Part shown: positions 1 to 11,962 of the stretch, in pieces | Numbering within the stretch: the first letter of the stretch is position 1 | Layout: every line of letters starts with the position of its first letter | The notes under the pieces: generated by a model | Seen by the model: the letters and a program-made list of their open reading frames with translations, nothing else | Told to the model about the DNA's origin: nothing | Databases searched by the model: none | Made by a program: the position numbers and the translations under genes | Origin: Orbilia blumenaviensis | Lineage: Eukaryota; Ascomycota; Orbiliomycetes; Orbiliales; Orbiliaceae | Direction: 5' to 3' | Length of the DNA: 64,000 nt | NCBI GenBank assembly: GCA_036872755.1 | Contig: JAVHNS010000007.1 | Location: forward strand, 310,001-374,000

Positions 1-170
1 ATGATGTGTGGCGAAATGTAAATCCAAAATATATTATGCTGCGCTGAAGATACTACATAGAAATGATAGGACAAAGTTTTAGTCTACAGGAAAGATAATT
101 CGGACAGTAATCATGATAACCAACGCGCACTTCCCAATTGAAAACAAGCAAGAAAACAAACAGAAATCTA

Positions 171-1729
171 TTATCGACCCCCAATTTGGCCCTTGGGGAT
201 TGGTCTAATCCATGCAGTAACAACATTCATACCAATCATGATAGCGCCAATGATCCAGAACACCTTTGGATAGTTAGTTCCATTGTATCGGAAAATAACG
301 GCGAAAATAATGCCACCTAAGTTTCCAAATGCCCCCACAAGTCCAGACAGGATACCATTAGCATGAGGGTGGACATGTGGTACAAGCGAGAAGTTGGATC
401 CGTTACCCATCTCCATTGGAATGGCAAGGAGAGCAACGAGTGCCACCAATGTGGGACGGTGATGAGGGTCAAGAACTCCAATTATGATGGCGAAGACACC
501 AGCAAGAACATTGAGACCAGTGTTGAACAACTTCTTAACCCAGAGCGAGGGCCATCTCTTGTATAGGGCGTCAGAGACAAAGCCACCAAGGGGACGAGTA
601 ACCACGTTAAGGAGGCCGAACATGGCAGCCCAATTTGCCGCACCAGTTTGGCCAAGTTCAGGGAAGTTTTTGAGGTAGTAGGCACCGAGGATTGAATTGA
701 TAGCTAGCTCGGCACCAAAACTGTTGAAGTAGCCAAAGCAAAGGTTGAGCGTCTCGAGCGAAAGTACGACCGGAACAGCTTCTCTCAGGGATGGTTTTTG
801 AATGACCTCGTGTGAAGCAACGGCCACAGCGTCGATTTGTGGGTCAGAAGCAACCTCAATGTCTCCCTTCTTCTCATCGGAGACGGAACTCTCTCGGCTG
901 ACTTTAGTTGCGGTCGGGGGCTCGATTGCATCAACGATAATTCCTTCACCTTCTCCAGTAGTATCAACACCATTGACGATACCACGGTTCTTCCATGGAC
1001 CATTAGGAGTATCTTCTCCAAAAGCGAGAATTGCAAGAGCCATCGCCACAATAAGAATACCTGGGACGACATAGGAAACCCTCCAAGCGACATGAGAGGA
1101 AAGGCCTCGATCACGAACGAATGAATCGTATATGGCTGGCATTACAAAGTAGGTAATGCCGCCACCAGCGTTGCCAATGCCGGCAGTGATTGCGTTTGCT
1201 GCACCAACAACGTTCTTATCAAAGAAGCCAGTAGACCAAACCTGGCAGGGAACGAAAGCGCCTCCGAGAATACCGATGAAAAATCGGATGAGCATGAGCC
1301 CAGTGGCATTCTGGACGGTGCCAGCAAGGAAAGTGGGGATGGCACCCACTAAGAGGGTTCCAACGAAGACATATCGGGGACCGAACTTGTCGCACAGAGG
1401 GCCGACAACAAGACGAACGAGCAGGGTAGCGGTCAACGCCAGCACGTTCGAGTTCGCAACTTCAGCAGGTGATAGATGTAGGTCCTTCTTGATGCTGACG
1501 GAAAGTAACGGCGAGAAAGCATACCATGAAAGAAATGCAATCATGAAGCCGAAGGTGCTAAACCAAAGTGTCCGGCCATATTTGTCGATCTATTTAATGA
1601 ATGTTAGCAAGGCTAAGTGGCACGCGTAATAAGGATATTACATACGGGGTTGAGATACGGGATTGTTCGCGCTTTCTTGTTGATGGGGTTTACTTCGGGG
1701 GCAGCAAACCAGAACTTAAGTGAAGCCAT
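171..1729 (-). CDS. nrtA: High-affinity nitrate transporter, MFS NNP family
   Basis: Takes up nitrate at the plasma membrane by proton symport, the entry step of nitrate assimilation. Model: complement(171..1589, 1646..1729), 500 aa, one 56-nt intron (GTATGT...TAG) after codon 28. The length matches Aspergillus NrtA/CrnA (507 aa). Visible: about 12 hydrophobic helices, a hydrophilic loop of roughly 90 residues between helices 6 and 7 (typical of fungal members), nitrate signature AGIGNAGGG at about 164-172, second signature GLVGAFGNLGG at about 444-454, Arg87 in helix 2 (LLVRLVVGP) and Arg360 in helix 8 (VVTRPLGG), which match the substrate-binding arginines known from NrtA. The ATG at 1729 gives the usual short soluble N-terminus. 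It lies divergent from a nirA homologue, and its upstream region has a perfect NirA-type site and GATA motifs, so nitrate induction and nitrogen repression are likely (inference). Confidence 0.95.
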
Positions 1730-1847
1730 CTTTGTTCAGGCTGTAAGAAACAGTCTTGGGTCAAGAGTACGAGAGTGTGGTCTGCCAACTTATGGTTATT
1801 TATTGAGAATAGAGGGTAATTTTAATAATCCGTTGGTGATCTGGGCT

Positions 1848-1860
1848 ATCAAATTTATCC
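1848..1860 (-). promoter_or_regulatory. Paired GATA motifs upstream of nrtA
   Basis: Read on the minus strand, GGATAAATTTGATAG carries two GATA cores about 8 nt apart, some 120-130 bp upstream of the nrtA start codon. TGATAG fits the HGATAR consensus bound by AreA/NIT2-type nitrogen regulators; GGATAA is a weaker match. Closely paired sites are the arrangement NIT2 prefers (established knowledge). Function is inferred. Confidence 0.4.
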
Positions 1861-1974
1861 GGTCTCACGATGGGAACGTATTCTTATAGAAATTTCTCAG
1901 GTTAGCTTGTAAAGTCTATTTTGCTAATGGTTGGTTCCTATGGACTTGAAATCATAGCTTGGATGGCCAGTTGG

Positions 1975-1982
1975 CCACGGAG
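1975..1982 (-). promoter_or_regulatory. NirA-type site CTCCGTGG upstream of nrtA
   Basis: Plus-strand CCACGGAG reads CTCCGTGG on the minus strand, a perfect match to the CTCCGHGG element bound by Aspergillus NirA. It lies about 246 bp upstream of the nitrate transporter start, and a NirA homologue is the adjacent gene. An 8-bp match can arise by chance, so binding is inferred from context. Confidence 0.5.
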
Positions 1983-4070
1983 AAAATCTCCATTGAATCC
2001 GGCTGTGATAGATGGTATAACACTAAACAAGCATCTTGGATATCTGGAGACACTTTCCGTGGAGTGGGGTTTTTCTTTCCTCGGAAATTTGAAAATGTGT
2101 CGTTATGAAAAGGTTTCGCTGGGGGGCATAGGGTGGGATGCCGCTACGGAACCATATATGCATGGAGGGTAAACCGACATGCGCAATACATGCTTACCTA
2201 GATGAACAGATGGATCTCAGCCCACGAAGCGAGATCTCTAAGGGAGATGCGTTAACGCCCCAAAATCGTTTCGCCCGTTCCTTGTTGTGAAACAATCTCG
2301 ATATTGGTATTGGGAATTTGAAGTAAGGAGCTTTGCGGGAGCCCACTTATAACAGGTGGTCAGGCGAGCGATAGCAGTAATTCGAGGTGCCTCATTAACG
2401 AATCATGGGTACGTGAGTATGCCTTGATGTCCCCGGGCGAAAGGCCCAAGCTCGGGAGTCCCTTTGTCGATAACCAGAGATATAGTGATATCGCATGCGT
2501 AGGTTGAGAAAAGCATGCTCGGCGGGTGTGGTTCGCTCATAGCCCGGCACTTGGCAATCTTGCAGTCGATGACCCGAGACTTGGGTTTACAAGGCCTTAT
2601 CTTTCGGGCGCCCCCACGCCCACACATCCCCTTCTGGGTATAGATGTGTTGGGTATGTTTGGCCCTTATCAGAAAACTTCGGATGTTCAGAGCCATGGTC
2701 TGGCCCGTCATTTTCATGGTCATTTTGATATTGCGGGACAGGAACCAAGTTAGAGTTTTTCTTGGTGAATTCGCCCTTCTTTATCGACTAATAATGATTC
2801 TGAGGTCGATATATTTTTTCCGCATGTCGCTGATCTATCTTCGAACATGACCGGACGGCGGGTCAACTCGGCGGCGGAATCGGCTAGAGAAGATATCGAT
2901 TGCACAACGCTAAGTATTAAGGCGACAGAGTTTGAGGTCGCACAAAGTCAAGGTGCAGGTTTCAGCCCAAGAACAGTTGTCCCCTTGATGGTTGGTGATG
3001 CAGATAGTAGGTCATTTTCTTGGTGTGAATCCTATCAATCCCAGGTATATGTAATGTTGAAGCGTTTATTGGAGTGGGGCCTGGTCTCGAAAAAGATGTT
3101 CAGGCAAAGAGTTTGTGCCTCCAGGTCAGATAAGGATGCATGACCGGGCTATCGTTAAATAAGCCATTTCCTCGTTTTGGGAAAGCGGGACGGCCACAGG
3201 TAACTCGGACGCCTGCCAATGCAAGATTGTGACGCCGCGACGACCTAAAAGATACCTCTTGCATGCGACAGAAGACCGGATTCATTGCCCCTCTGAAGTG
3301 CCTGGCCGGACCTGGTCAACCAGTTAGCCACTTAGTAGTTAGTTGCATGCATCGAGACCTGGGGTCTATGTTCCGAAGCGCTCTGGGAGAATATTGATTA
3401 ATAAGGACTACACTTACTGAGAACTAAGATTAATTTGAAGAGATATCGAAGTATCTAAATCCGAGTGCCACCTCTCTTGATAACCTGCGATGTTTAATAA
3501 ATTAACGTTGATGGGTGATATAGATAGGCCGCATGGTGGTCGGTTTAACCGTTCCCAACTGTCCATACGACATCAACATCGTGGTTGGGCGAAGCGTTTG
3601 CGTTGTGCTGTGTGTGTTGTGGTGTTATAATCCGGGAGGATCCAACACAACACCCCAACATCGATTCTCCTGTCGGTGCCAAGGCGAAGGTCTTCCATAA
3701 GAAACACTGCTGAAACGGCTCCTTCGAGCTTCATATCAGCTTATTGTCGGCGACGATATCCCGCTCGGAAAGTTTAGAGCCAAGACCAGTTTTACCTTAG
3801 TTTGCGTACCGAGTATATGGCATTCTGGGCCCGAGATGGCGCAGTTACTGACTTGGCGGCTTGCATTCTATCCATTGAATCCATCCATCGAAAAGTTAGG
3901 ATTTGTCGTTTGACATTTTGCCGAATTTCCTCAGCTGGTTAGCGGCGTGAGTGGCTGGCCAAACGGTGCGCTCTGGATTGCCTTGGCCTTGCTTGCTTGC
4001 CTGCTCCTAAGATATCGATAGCAGCCAGACCCTGCCCGCCCTGGTTCTCTTTTTGCTGAATCGCTTAGGT

Positions 4071-4078
4071 CCTCGGAG
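4071..4078 (-). promoter_or_regulatory. NirA-type site CTCCGAGG upstream of nirA
   Basis: Plus-strand CCTCGGAG reads CTCCGAGG on the minus strand and matches CTCCGHGG. It sits about 160 bp upstream of the nirA start codon, so autoregulation or action on the divergent transporter is possible. Chance occurrence cannot be excluded. Confidence 0.35.
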
Positions 4079-4150
4079 ATGCTTTGACTGTTCATATTAG
4101 AAATCTATGGATTGGCCGGATACTGATTTGCTCGCATGCACAATCTTGGT

Positions 4151-4230
4151 CGATAGCATCAGGTCCTTATCCTTTCCTCCAGTTTACGGAATCTTAATCG
4201 GACCCTGCCAGGCCTTGTTGCTTTCTTATC
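4151..4230. promoter_or_regulatory. GATA motif cluster upstream of nirA
   Basis: Three GATA cores occur in the last 90 bp before the nirA start: CGATAG (4151-4156), the reverse of CTTATC within CCTTATCC (4165-4172), and TTATC near 4226-4230, which reads TGATAAG on the minus strand. They are candidate AreA/NIT2 sites. The positions are seen; the function is inferred. Confidence 0.35.
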
Positions 4231-4236
4231 AAAGCT

Positions 4237-7200
4237 ATGCCTCAGGCCCAGAAGCACTTTAAGGCTGAGGCGGAGGACCTGGACCTAGCCGTCGATGAAG
4301 TTTTCAAGTCAACCTCAACCGCCACCGGGTCCACAGCTCCGCCTACGTCGGGGTCGAATACTCCTCAGAAGAAGAAGGATGATGATCCCAATCGGAAACG
4401 ACGGAAAGTTGTCAGCAGCGCATGTTTAGCCTGCCGTAAGCGAAAGTCGAAGGTTTGTCGATATGTCTTCCGCCTCCCGCCCTCAGAATTCTTGAATGCA
4501 TCTACCCGGAGGAAGTGGATATAGCGAAGTTGCACATGCACAACATAAAATATCAAATAACTATTCCCAGTTCGAGAGAGTATGATGATATTATACCGTT
4601 GTTCAATCTGTCAACTGAGCTGCGAGTATTGAATTTTGCTGGAGGGAACCAACTTGATCCTTTTGCCGATACCAGTGACGATGCTGAGATTTCTTCTTTC
4701 TTTCGATACTGTGATTGCAGTGCGATGGAAACCTACCGGCTTGTGCAGCCTGTGCTTCAGTCTACCTCACCGAGTGTATATACGACCCCTCATCGGACCA
4801 TCGTCGGAAAGGTGTATACAAAAAGGATATCGACAACCTTAAAACCCGGAACTCGACATTACAAACCCTTATACAAGCAATTCTTAACTATCCTGAAGAC
4901 AAAGTTCTTCAATTGGTTTATGACATTCGGAATTGTGAGAGTTTGGACGATGTTGCTACCAAAATCATGGCCCAGGCTAACGAGGAAAGCGGTGCTGAGG
5001 ACGAATCGGACCTGGAGGAACGTACTGGTTGGGATGATACGCTCTCCGATGCACCACCAAGTTTGGAATCAGATATATCTGAAAAGATCGGGGCCCTAAG
5101 CATGAACTCCCATGGTCAAGTGAAATTCATAGGAGCAACCTCAAGCTTAAGCTTGCTCCCGATGGGGATGGCGAGCAGTGCGATGACTGGCGATGCAACA
5201 GCGCTTCCCGAAGACCCAGTGCTGAATGACCAAGACCCAATGACTTCGTGGACTGAGGTTACCAAGGACAGAGACTTGGTTATTCACCTCATGAACATGT
5301 ATTTCACATGGCATTATCCGTATTTTACGACATTGTCGAAACGACTTTTCTTCAGGGATTTCTTAAAGGGAAACCCGGGCAGAAACTCCCCTAAAAGCAA
5401 GATCTCCCACTGTACCCCATTGCTTGTCAATGCAATGCTCGCCCTTGGCTGCCATTTTACTACAGTGCCGGGGTCTCGAAGGAATCCCTCCAAGTCAGAG
5501 ACTGCCGGTGATCACTTTTTCCAAGAAGCGAAGAGGTTAATAATGGAAAACGATGAACATGAACATCCTAGGCTCACGACCACCCAGGCACTTGCTCTTA
5601 TGTCTGTGAGAGAAGCTGGATGTGGTCGAGAGGCTCGGGGCTGGGTGTACAGGTAAGATTTCCGCTCACAACCAATGGCCTGGAGCCTATCCGCTGACGA
5701 TTTTGAAGTGGGATGAGCTTCCGTATGGCGTGTGACCTTGGTCTACAGTGGAGCCCTGACGGCTTGCCAGGGATGAGCGATGAGGAGATTGATGCCAGGA
5801 AGATCACCTTCTGGGGCTGTTTCCTTTTTGACAAGTATGATTTATGGTTAAACTTTAACTAAGTAATTGATATTGCTAGTGCTGACGGTTAACCAATCAG
5901 GTGCTGGAGTAATTATACCGGAAGGCTGCCACAACTGCCAAGTTCATCTACGACGACACCCAAGTATGATGTCTTCCCAGACGAAGACTCGGAAATATGG
6001 ACACCATACACAGATTGCGGGCTTACACCAGAACTATCCCAACCGGGGAGGACGAGAGCAGTGAATTCTTACCTGATCGGTTTGTGCGAAATTAGTAATG
6101 ATATATTGTTGGGTTTTTATCAACCGGTTAGGGGCGGTACGACGAAGGAGTCGAAGCTGGGGAAAGGGAGAGGCGGTAAAGATGCAGAAATGAAGAAACT
6201 CCTTGAACTGTATAACCGACTAGAGGATTGGAATCAAAAGCTGCCTGCGGAAATGGTGGCGAAGGAGGGGGCTTTGATGAGCGTCCTGTTGATGCAGTAA
6301 GTCCCCCGTAATATTCGACAGACTGTTGTACCGTCGGGTGCTAATGCCATTCCCAGCATGTTTGGCCAAGTACTCTACTTGTTGCTGTTTAGGCCCTTCC
6401 TCAAGGTAAACCCTGGGTCTGCATCGTTTCCCGCGAACTTGTCACCGAAGAGAATATGCATCAATGCTTCGACAACCATATCGAAGCTGCTGCGTCTCTA
6501 CAAGCGGACGTATGGGTTGAAACAGATTTGCAACATTGCGGTCTACATTGCCTTATCCGCTTGCACAATCCACCTGATGAATATGCCAACCAAAACTGCG
6601 AAGAGAGATATAGTCCAGGGCGTTAAGTGTCTTGAAGAAATTGCAGAGTATTGGCTGTGTGCTAAGCGAGCACTGATTATCATCAAAGTCATCTCGACGA
6701 AGTATGCGATAGAGTTGCCTCCGGAGGCAGAAGTCGTCTTTTCGCGGATAGATACGACTGGAGAGATGTTCGGGTTTTCGGTCAGGGATTTGTTCGGCAC
6801 GACTCAGAAATCCGAGTCCCCACCTGGGCAAACAGGGAGACCTCCTTCCGCCCGAGCCCCGCTACTAGGAGCCCCACCAGGCCCTGCTACCACGCTTATT
6901 ATGCAGCCCATATCAAATGCCAAGCCGGTAGCGACCCTGCCTACAGCAGACTATGGGAGCCCGTATGTTAGTTCGGGTGGATCTATCGTTGCATCGCCAC
7001 CCCAACTAGTCGCACAGTCGACCGCCTCAGCGGCCCAGACAGTCCCTACATCGAGTCTTTTCACACCATATTTTGATCCCGGTGCTAGCCCCGCCAGTTC
7101 GTATGGCAAAGCCCCTGCCAGCACCGGCTCTCCTCCACAAGCAACAACGGCTGCACCTGCAGTAGCTATCGCTGCTAATGCAAATAGCCCAAGTATGTAT

Positions 7201-7461
7201 TCGGGATATGGGCAACTTGAGGAGCAAACGCAAGACTGGTGGCTTCGAGACCAGGCAGAACTTGCTCAGGATTTTGGAAGTTGGGACTTTTCGTCTCATG
7301 GTACGATTAGTCCGGAACCCTTTGAGACGCAGTACTCACCACCCCCACCTGTGCCAGTGAATATGCAGCCATATGTGAGGCAAATCCAAACGACAGAACC
7401 ACAGCAGCAGCAAAATTTCCCGGCAGGAAATAGCTACGACACAAATATGTATTGGCCTTAG
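4237..7461 (+). CDS. nirA: Nitrate-responsive Zn(II)2Cys6 transcription activator (NirA/NIT4)
   Basis: Pathway-specific activator of nitrate assimilation genes in the nucleus. Model: join(4237..4452, 4721..5652, 5709..5834, 5901..6296, 6357..7461), 924 aa; NirA is 892 aa and NIT4 1090. The zinc cluster is Cys63, 66, 73, 80, 83, 91 (C-X2-C-X6-C-X6-C-X2-C-X7-C), followed by the typical ECIYDP and DHRRKGVY linker and a leucine-rich helical stretch. The fungal TF middle homology region runs from about residue 250 to 560 (for example FDKCWSNYTGRLPQL), and the C-terminus is Pro/Ala/Ser/Gln-rich, as expected for an activation domain. Intron 1 (268 nt) splits the zinc cluster between Lys72 and Cys73 and is unusually long for this window; phase and the KSKCDG junction support it. 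The adjacent divergent nitrate transporter strengthens the assignment. Confidence 0.93.
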
Positions 7462-9092
7462 GCTATTATATCCAATGTCCAGTTAACTTCCAAAACTATA
7501 ATTTGTGTAGGTATTCTCGGGTGTCATGGCGTTCGGGATCCTTGGAATGGCAAAGTTCGTTTCCTGAGTTTCTCGTTATTGTAAGATGTGTGAGTAGACT
7601 GATATGTTCGAAATATACTTCAGTATGAAATTCGAAAGTGATGTTCAGGTTAGCGATTCTGATTACATAAGGCGTCCCACAGACAAAATGCTTGGCAGCC
7701 CTAACAAATGCAGATGAGCCGCTAGCTTAGATAGCTTGTGTCCTATTCGTAGGTCTGCATCAAGGGAAAGAAGTGTGATCGCGGATGGGCCTTGCTTTTT
7801 GTTGAATGTCATCGTTCTAGCTCAAATCGTGGGGTCAGGCCGGATTCCGAATCCATATATCTAGCGGAACCGACCCTTTTTTTTTGCCGGACGTCGATAT
7901 CGTGATACTCCATTTCGATGAGGTAATTCTTCCAGAATGTGGTTCTTCGGCCTTAACTAGAGGATCAAAGGAGGGCTTTTCTTTCTTTTTTTTTTTTAGA
8001 ATAACAATCAGTGTCGAGGCATTTGACAATTCTTACATACAGTCTACGCGGGGCAGTATCGAGATCTTATAGTATTTTACTTTTGTATCCACTTCTGATT
8101 AGGGGCCAGAGTTTAATTCCTCCGTGCCGATAGAACAGCCACTGGGGCAAGCACTTATTTACATGAGGAAGATCGCGTATTGAAAAGTCTTCTCATCCGC
8201 GGAAAAAGAGACATGTACGGGTACGACAACAAATTCAGACGAGAAAGGGCTACAGCAGATTCCGTTTATTTTAATAATTTATATGTAAACTGTTAAGTAA
8301 TATTCCGGTAACACACTGCCGTTTTGAGCATTTCTGTGTGTCACAGAAAAACCATAAACCACAAATCCAACAAGGGCAGCCTCTTGGCCCCTTCTGACGA
8401 CACCTGCAGGCGCACACCCGACTGGCAAACGGCTAGGGCGTGAGAGATGCGAGATCCACAATGTGCAGGAATTCGATGTTGACATCGGTTGGAGGACTTT
8501 TCCGAGGCCGCCTTGGCAGGTCTGAGACCCGTCTATAGATAGTACGGGATCTATCGATGGTGATATCGATTCTACCGAATACGTAGACCAGATCAGCTAA
8601 TATAGGGGTGGTGTTGCATACCCCAGAAATTCCCCAATTTGAAACGAAGCCTCGGCTTTAAGTCCAGCTGGTTTGGGATGGACCAGGTTCACCAGCTAAA
8701 CAACACAGGGCTTTGTGGTATTTAAGTTAGTCCTTTCAACTGTAATGTTGGGGTAGATTGCAAGACCGATGTTAGATACCTACTGCATACACCAAAGAAG
8801 AGGAGCTTGAAGCGGGCGTTGGGTGCATGGCATTGACTTAGGGTCGATACGACGAAAAATTTACCCCTGTTGTTATGAGTTTATGACAGCTGTGGCTGAC
8901 TGGCATCTGGGACTGGGGCTAGAATTCAGGTATCGGTATCCCTAATCCCTTAAAGGGTGGTACTATCTACAGATTGGAAGGTTACACATTCAGATACGTC
9001 GACTTTTTAATTTTGAGGAAATCTCCCCACCAAGCCCCGCTAATATACAATGGCAGTGCCTAAACCTGCTGCTATAGATGATGTTATACATA
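7462..9092. other. Intergenic, 3' of nirA and of rok1
   Basis: About 1.6 kb between convergent genes. I see no supportable gene. It has oligo-T runs near 7875-7885 and 7980-8000 and otherwise nondescript sequence; 3' UTRs of both flanking genes are expected at the edges. Confidence 0.5.
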
Positions 9093-10254
9093 TTATGCAA
9101 AGCCTTCCCATTCGCTCCCACTACCACCGTCACTGTCATCATTTCCCTTAATCATCTTCTGCTTGCTCACGTCTATTGCGGCCTTCCTTCTCATCTCGAT
9201 TTTTCTATCGTACCCACTCTTCGTGCTAATTCTACTTTTCTTGCTTTCCACAGCCCCGACTCCAGCTCGCCTCTCCTTGACTCCCTTCTTCTTGAGTTCC
9301 TTCTTCTCCTCTTTAGTAGCCTTTGGCAGACTATTCAGCATCCACTTCTGTAGACCTTCCGCTCCTCCGCTCTTCTCCATAACGCCTACAATTCCCCTCA
9401 CATATTTAACATCCTCTTCAGTGTAATACGTGATTGCCATACCACCCTCCCTACCAGCTCTGCCTGTCCTTCCAACACGGTGAATATAGCTAGCCACACT
9501 AGTAGGAATATCGTAATTGATTACAAGATTCACGCCTCTAAAGTCTACTCCGCGGGATAAAAGATCGGTTGTGATCAACACCCAAATTTCACCGGCTCTG
9601 AAGGAGTCCATGACCTTCGATCTCGCTGTTTCCGACAGGTTTGAATGTAACACGGCTATCCGGTTTGGGGTGGGGAGGTCGTACATGATTTCTGCATGTA
9701 GCGCCTGTGCGCGGGGTATCGTTTGTAGGAATATCAAACATGGGGTTTTGAGAGATGAGCTGAAGAGCTGGCGGAGGGCAGTGAGCTTTCCTCTTTCTGA
9801 AGCGGTGTAGGTTATTGTTTGGCGAATCGTTGGAAGCGAACTATCCTTTATACCCGCGATTAACCTGACTAGCTTTCGAGTTTTATCGCCGCAAAGTACA
9901 GACGGGTGCGAGGATATAAGTTTTGTGGCAAGTGTTTCGGAATTGGAAGGCATTGTCGCTGACCAAAATGAAAAAGAGAGAGAAGGAGATGTTAAGTGTG
10001 AGATTATCGAGGTCGTTTGAGATAGGAAAAGGTCATCGAGGAGAACATCAGCTTCGTCAAGAATGATCCGGGAGACTTTAGAGACTGGGAAGAGATCTGG
10101 GCAAAGTTGTATTGCATGAAGGAGCAAGAGGGGCGTTGCCACCATGATCTCGGATTTTACAGCGATTCCCTTCGTAGACCTGGTAAGAGTCCCATTGGTT
10201 ATTTCAGCTCCGCCTTCATCATCCTCACTGTCGTCTTCCTCACTTGATTCGCTG

Positions 10255-10287
<33 letters not shown>

Positions 10288-11342
10288 TCGTCTGCAATAT
10301 CCTTCACCCTTCGTCGCTCTTTAGGTATTAGAGTCTTTTTCATGCCCACGACTTTGATACCTGTCCCTAGCAGCAACTTTCTAAACTCATTCACAATTTG
10401 GTCCGCCAATTCCCTAGTAGGCGAGAGAACGATCACTCTGATGCCTTTTTTGTAGTTCCCACCATCCTCATGTTTCGTACGTATTAGGTGATCAATGGCA
10501 GGTATAGCATATGCTAAAGTCTTTCCGGACCCCGTTGGCGCAATGGTCATCAGATCAACATCACACTCTTCCAGGCCAGACACTAAATGGCGTGTTCCAT
10601 CGAGTAGGAGAGGCAAGCTTCCCATTTGTACCTCCGTAGGTGTGGTAAATTTCTGTGCAACAACATTATCGTATAATCGTTTGGAGATATTGTAATTTGT
10701 GCGTAGTTCTTCGAAAGTTTGTATCGGAGTAGGGAATATTTGGTCCAGCTTTGTCGATGCTGAAGCTTTTATAGCTGCAGATTCGTCGCCATTTCCCTCT
10801 TTCCCCTCCTTGCCCCCCTCGCTTTTCTTCCCCTCTTTCCCCTTCTTCTTGGTTTTCGCCTTTTTCGAAGCTGGTTTTACACCTTCGGCCTCCCCTTCCC
10901 CCTGTGCGGCCTTCAATATTTCCTTCCGAGACCCTAGTGTCGCCAGAATAGTGTATTTCAACTTATGCTGCTTCAACAAGGACCTAACTTCTGCAGGACC
11001 CAAGGTGAGAGGACCATCTGAGGTTGCAACTATATCGACCTTCTCCACTTCATCGCGCTTCCGCTTCTTGCTCTTTTTCTTTTCCTCCCTGCTGCTTTCT
11101 GTCGTCTGAGATCCGTCGGCCTCTGGAGGCGCGGTAACTAGTGTGATAGGGCTTCCGGACGGTTCATTGGCAGCATTGGCAGCGTTCGCAGCAGCCCTTC
11201 GTTTCTGTTCCCGTCTTCGAGCGGCTGTTGTCAGCTTTACTTCAGCGACAGGTGCCGGGGCAGCTGGCTGCTTTGGCTTTAAAGGTGCCGTGGCCTTCGA
11301 GACCGATGTTGATCGCGCGAGTAGGCGTAGGATGTCTGACAT
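9093..11342 (-). CDS. rok1: DEAD-box ATP-dependent RNA helicase Rok1/DDX52
   Basis: Nucleolar RNA helicase for 18S rRNA processing and 40S subunit assembly. Single exon, 749 aa. The chosen start gives MSDILRLLARST, which fits the conserved start of Rok1 proteins; an in-frame ATG lies 39 nt further upstream. Helicase motifs in order: Q region (FTTPTEVQMGSLP), motif I APTGSGKT at about 268-275, Ia SPTRELA, Ib ATPLL, II DEAD at 429-432, III SAT at 461-463, V TTDLLSRGVDFRGVN and VI HRVGRTGRAGR. The LSRGVDFRGVNLVINYD stretch is characteristic of Rok1. The first 200 residues are Lys-rich with nucleolar-type basic runs. A polyacidic insert (about 15 Asp plus Glu/Ser) lies between motifs Ia and Ib and is encoded by a GTC/GAC repeat. 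The C-terminal tail is basic. Confidence 0.93.
10254..10292. repeat. CGT/ACG trinucleotide repeat in rok1
   Basis: An almost pure (CGT)n run, read as GAC on the coding strand, encodes a poly-Asp stretch between helicase motifs Ia and Ib. It is likely to vary in length between strains (inference). Confidence 0.85.
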
Positions 11343-11962
11343 GACAAGATATTGGTGACTGTAGTTCCCAAATACTACCACAATGCCATGACGATGTATT
11401 ATAATATTGCCGGTATTATTTTGGATGGTTGGTGATTACCTATACTGGTGCCTGCATGATGGTGGAGTTTTTAACAAATTTAGCGTCGCAGAATTGGCAT
11501 TGGACTATTTTTTGCCATGCATCGCAGCGCCACAGTACAACGCCGCAGCGCAACGAATCCATTTGAGCCATGGCAATACATTGATTCGATTCTGAGTCAG
11601 TTGCAATTATCTTCGTCGAAGTGGTGAACCCTGTGATTGTAGGGAATTAAACACTTTACAGGCTTCAATACTTCTAAATATTTTACGGTCGGCACGAGTA
11701 GCTAGAGAGATACGAGATCTCAGATATTAGATATCATGCATGATGCTATCAGATAAAAAATTCACGCACCAGCCACAGTTCTGGCGAGCTTTGAAATTTT
11801 TTTCGCCAAAAGTTCGGAAAGCGTTCGGCAGAAAGGAGAGCCTTCGAATTCACGACTCGGACATTCCAAACCCTCCAGAAACCCTTCAATTGCCCTCCAC
11901 ACCTCCTCCAACCTCCTTCTCCCATCGACGACGACCTCCATCGACGGCTTCATATCCCCGCA
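11343..11962. other. Divergent promoter region rok1/atp20
   Basis: About 620 bp separate the divergent rok1 and ATP synthase subunit g genes. No gene or clear regulatory element was recognised; a shared bidirectional promoter is plausible. Confidence 0.5.

Larger units (their letters stand above)
1730..4236. other. Divergent intergenic region nrtA/nirA
   Basis: About 2.5 kb without a convincing gene; the open frames here are short, overlap each other on both strands and show no recognisable protein. It separates the divergent transporter and regulator genes and contains the NirA-type and GATA-type motifs listed separately. The 5' UTRs and promoters of both genes must lie here. Confidence 0.6.

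Noticed and set aside
2403..3285. Several 60-106 codon open frames on both strands between nrtA and nirA
   Set aside because: They overlap one another on opposite strands, lack splice partners and resemble no protein.
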